DNA of 64,000 nt from assembly GCA_900169235.1 (NCBI GenBank), contig FWCC01000145.1, positions 62,001 to 126,000 on the forward strand, in the 5' to 3' direction. Below the pieces are notes generated by a model, which saw only the letters and a list, made by a program, of their open reading frames with translations, had not been told where the DNA came from and did not search any database. The stretch's first letter is position 1; each line of letters begins with the position of its first letter. The stretch is from Zarea fungicola (taxonomy: Eukaryota; Ascomycota; Sordariomycetes; Hypocreales; Cordycipitaceae). The position numbers were made by a program, and so were the translations under genes. Shown one piece after another: positions 63,700 to 64,000 of the stretch.

Positions 63700-64000
63700 T
63701 GAACTGTAACTGCTCGCAAGCCGTGATGGATTATAATGCTATAATGGCAAGCCGTGATGGACAATGTGGTCCGTCCATGATGCGAAACCTTTGATCTGAT
63801 CCATTCAATTGGCTTTGATTTATTTTATTTATTTATTTTTATCCTGTAGGAGGCTTTTTCGGTTATCGGCGTTTTCATCTATAACCATGTACGGCGTTGG
63901 CGTTGTGGGCATTCCGACTTGGATGGTTCAGCTGAGCCTGGCAAATTTACAGTCTACAACGGCATCATAGCCAGTCGTTATTTTATTTCTACCAAATACC
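63700..64000. other. 3' flank of the Zn2Cys6 gene
   Basis: AT-rich DNA with a TTTA-type run near 63818-63840. A 14-bp direct repeat (GCAAGCCGTGATGG) lies just after the stop, at about 63716 and 63747. No gene recognised before the window ends. Confidence 0.4.

Noticed and set aside
1..64000. CRISPR arrays, bacterial operons, rRNA genes
   Set aside because: Intron-bearing eukaryotic genes throughout; no regular spacer-repeat arrays and no rRNA sequence seen.

Overview
The window is nuclear DNA of a filamentous ascomycete (Pezizomycotina). Genes have short introns (mostly 52-121 nt) with GTNNGT-type donors, CTNA-type branch points and CAG/TAG acceptors. The gene families are typically fungal: a Zn2Cys6 regulator, DAL5-like and maltose-permease-like MFS transporters, a HeLo-domain protein, a GPI-anchored wall-type protein and small cysteine-rich secreted proteins. 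Gene content and style suit Sordariomycetes, perhaps Hypocreales, but I cannot fix the species. Most models below were spliced by hand and checked for reading-frame continuity across junctions.

Layout. 1-6.2 kb: the edge of a secreted-protein gene, a cytochrome b561, and a 1028-residue secreted protein with an acidic linker. 6.2-10.2 kb: gene-poor DNA where an orphan gene sits between two diverged ~530 bp direct repeats. 10.2-20.4 kb: lipid or secondary-metabolite-type enzymes (FAD monooxygenase, hotdog thioesterase, AMACR-like CoA racemase/transferase, delta-12-type desaturase, fatty acyl reductase) ending in a UbiA-family pseudogene broken by seven stops. 21.7-32.9 kb: a run of five intact secreted-protein genes, one built of phase-0 micro-exons followed by tandem cysteine-module exons. 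34.5-38.7 kb: a BBE-like FAD oxidase, a MITE-like element and a TesB acyl-CoA thioesterase, then 3.6 kb nearly empty.

42.3-64 kb is more GC-rich and conserved: a DAL5-type MFS, a GH13 alpha-glucosidase, an alpha-glucoside-type MFS permease, a HeLo/pseudokinase protein, a GPI-anchored protein, a GH35 beta-galactosidase and a Zn2Cys6 factor. The alpha-glucosidase and permease are divergent across a 4 kb intergenic region that carries five perfect copies of the 11-bp palindrome GTCGGNCCGAC plus near copies. I infer a maltose/alpha-glucoside locus under one pathway regulator.

The left two thirds look like an accessory, repeat-influenced compartment, with stops and repeat divergence that fit RIP-like mutation. 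The right third looks like core carbohydrate metabolism. The strongest candidates for something undescribed are the palindrome array at the putative maltose locus and the micro-exon/tandem-module secreted protein.
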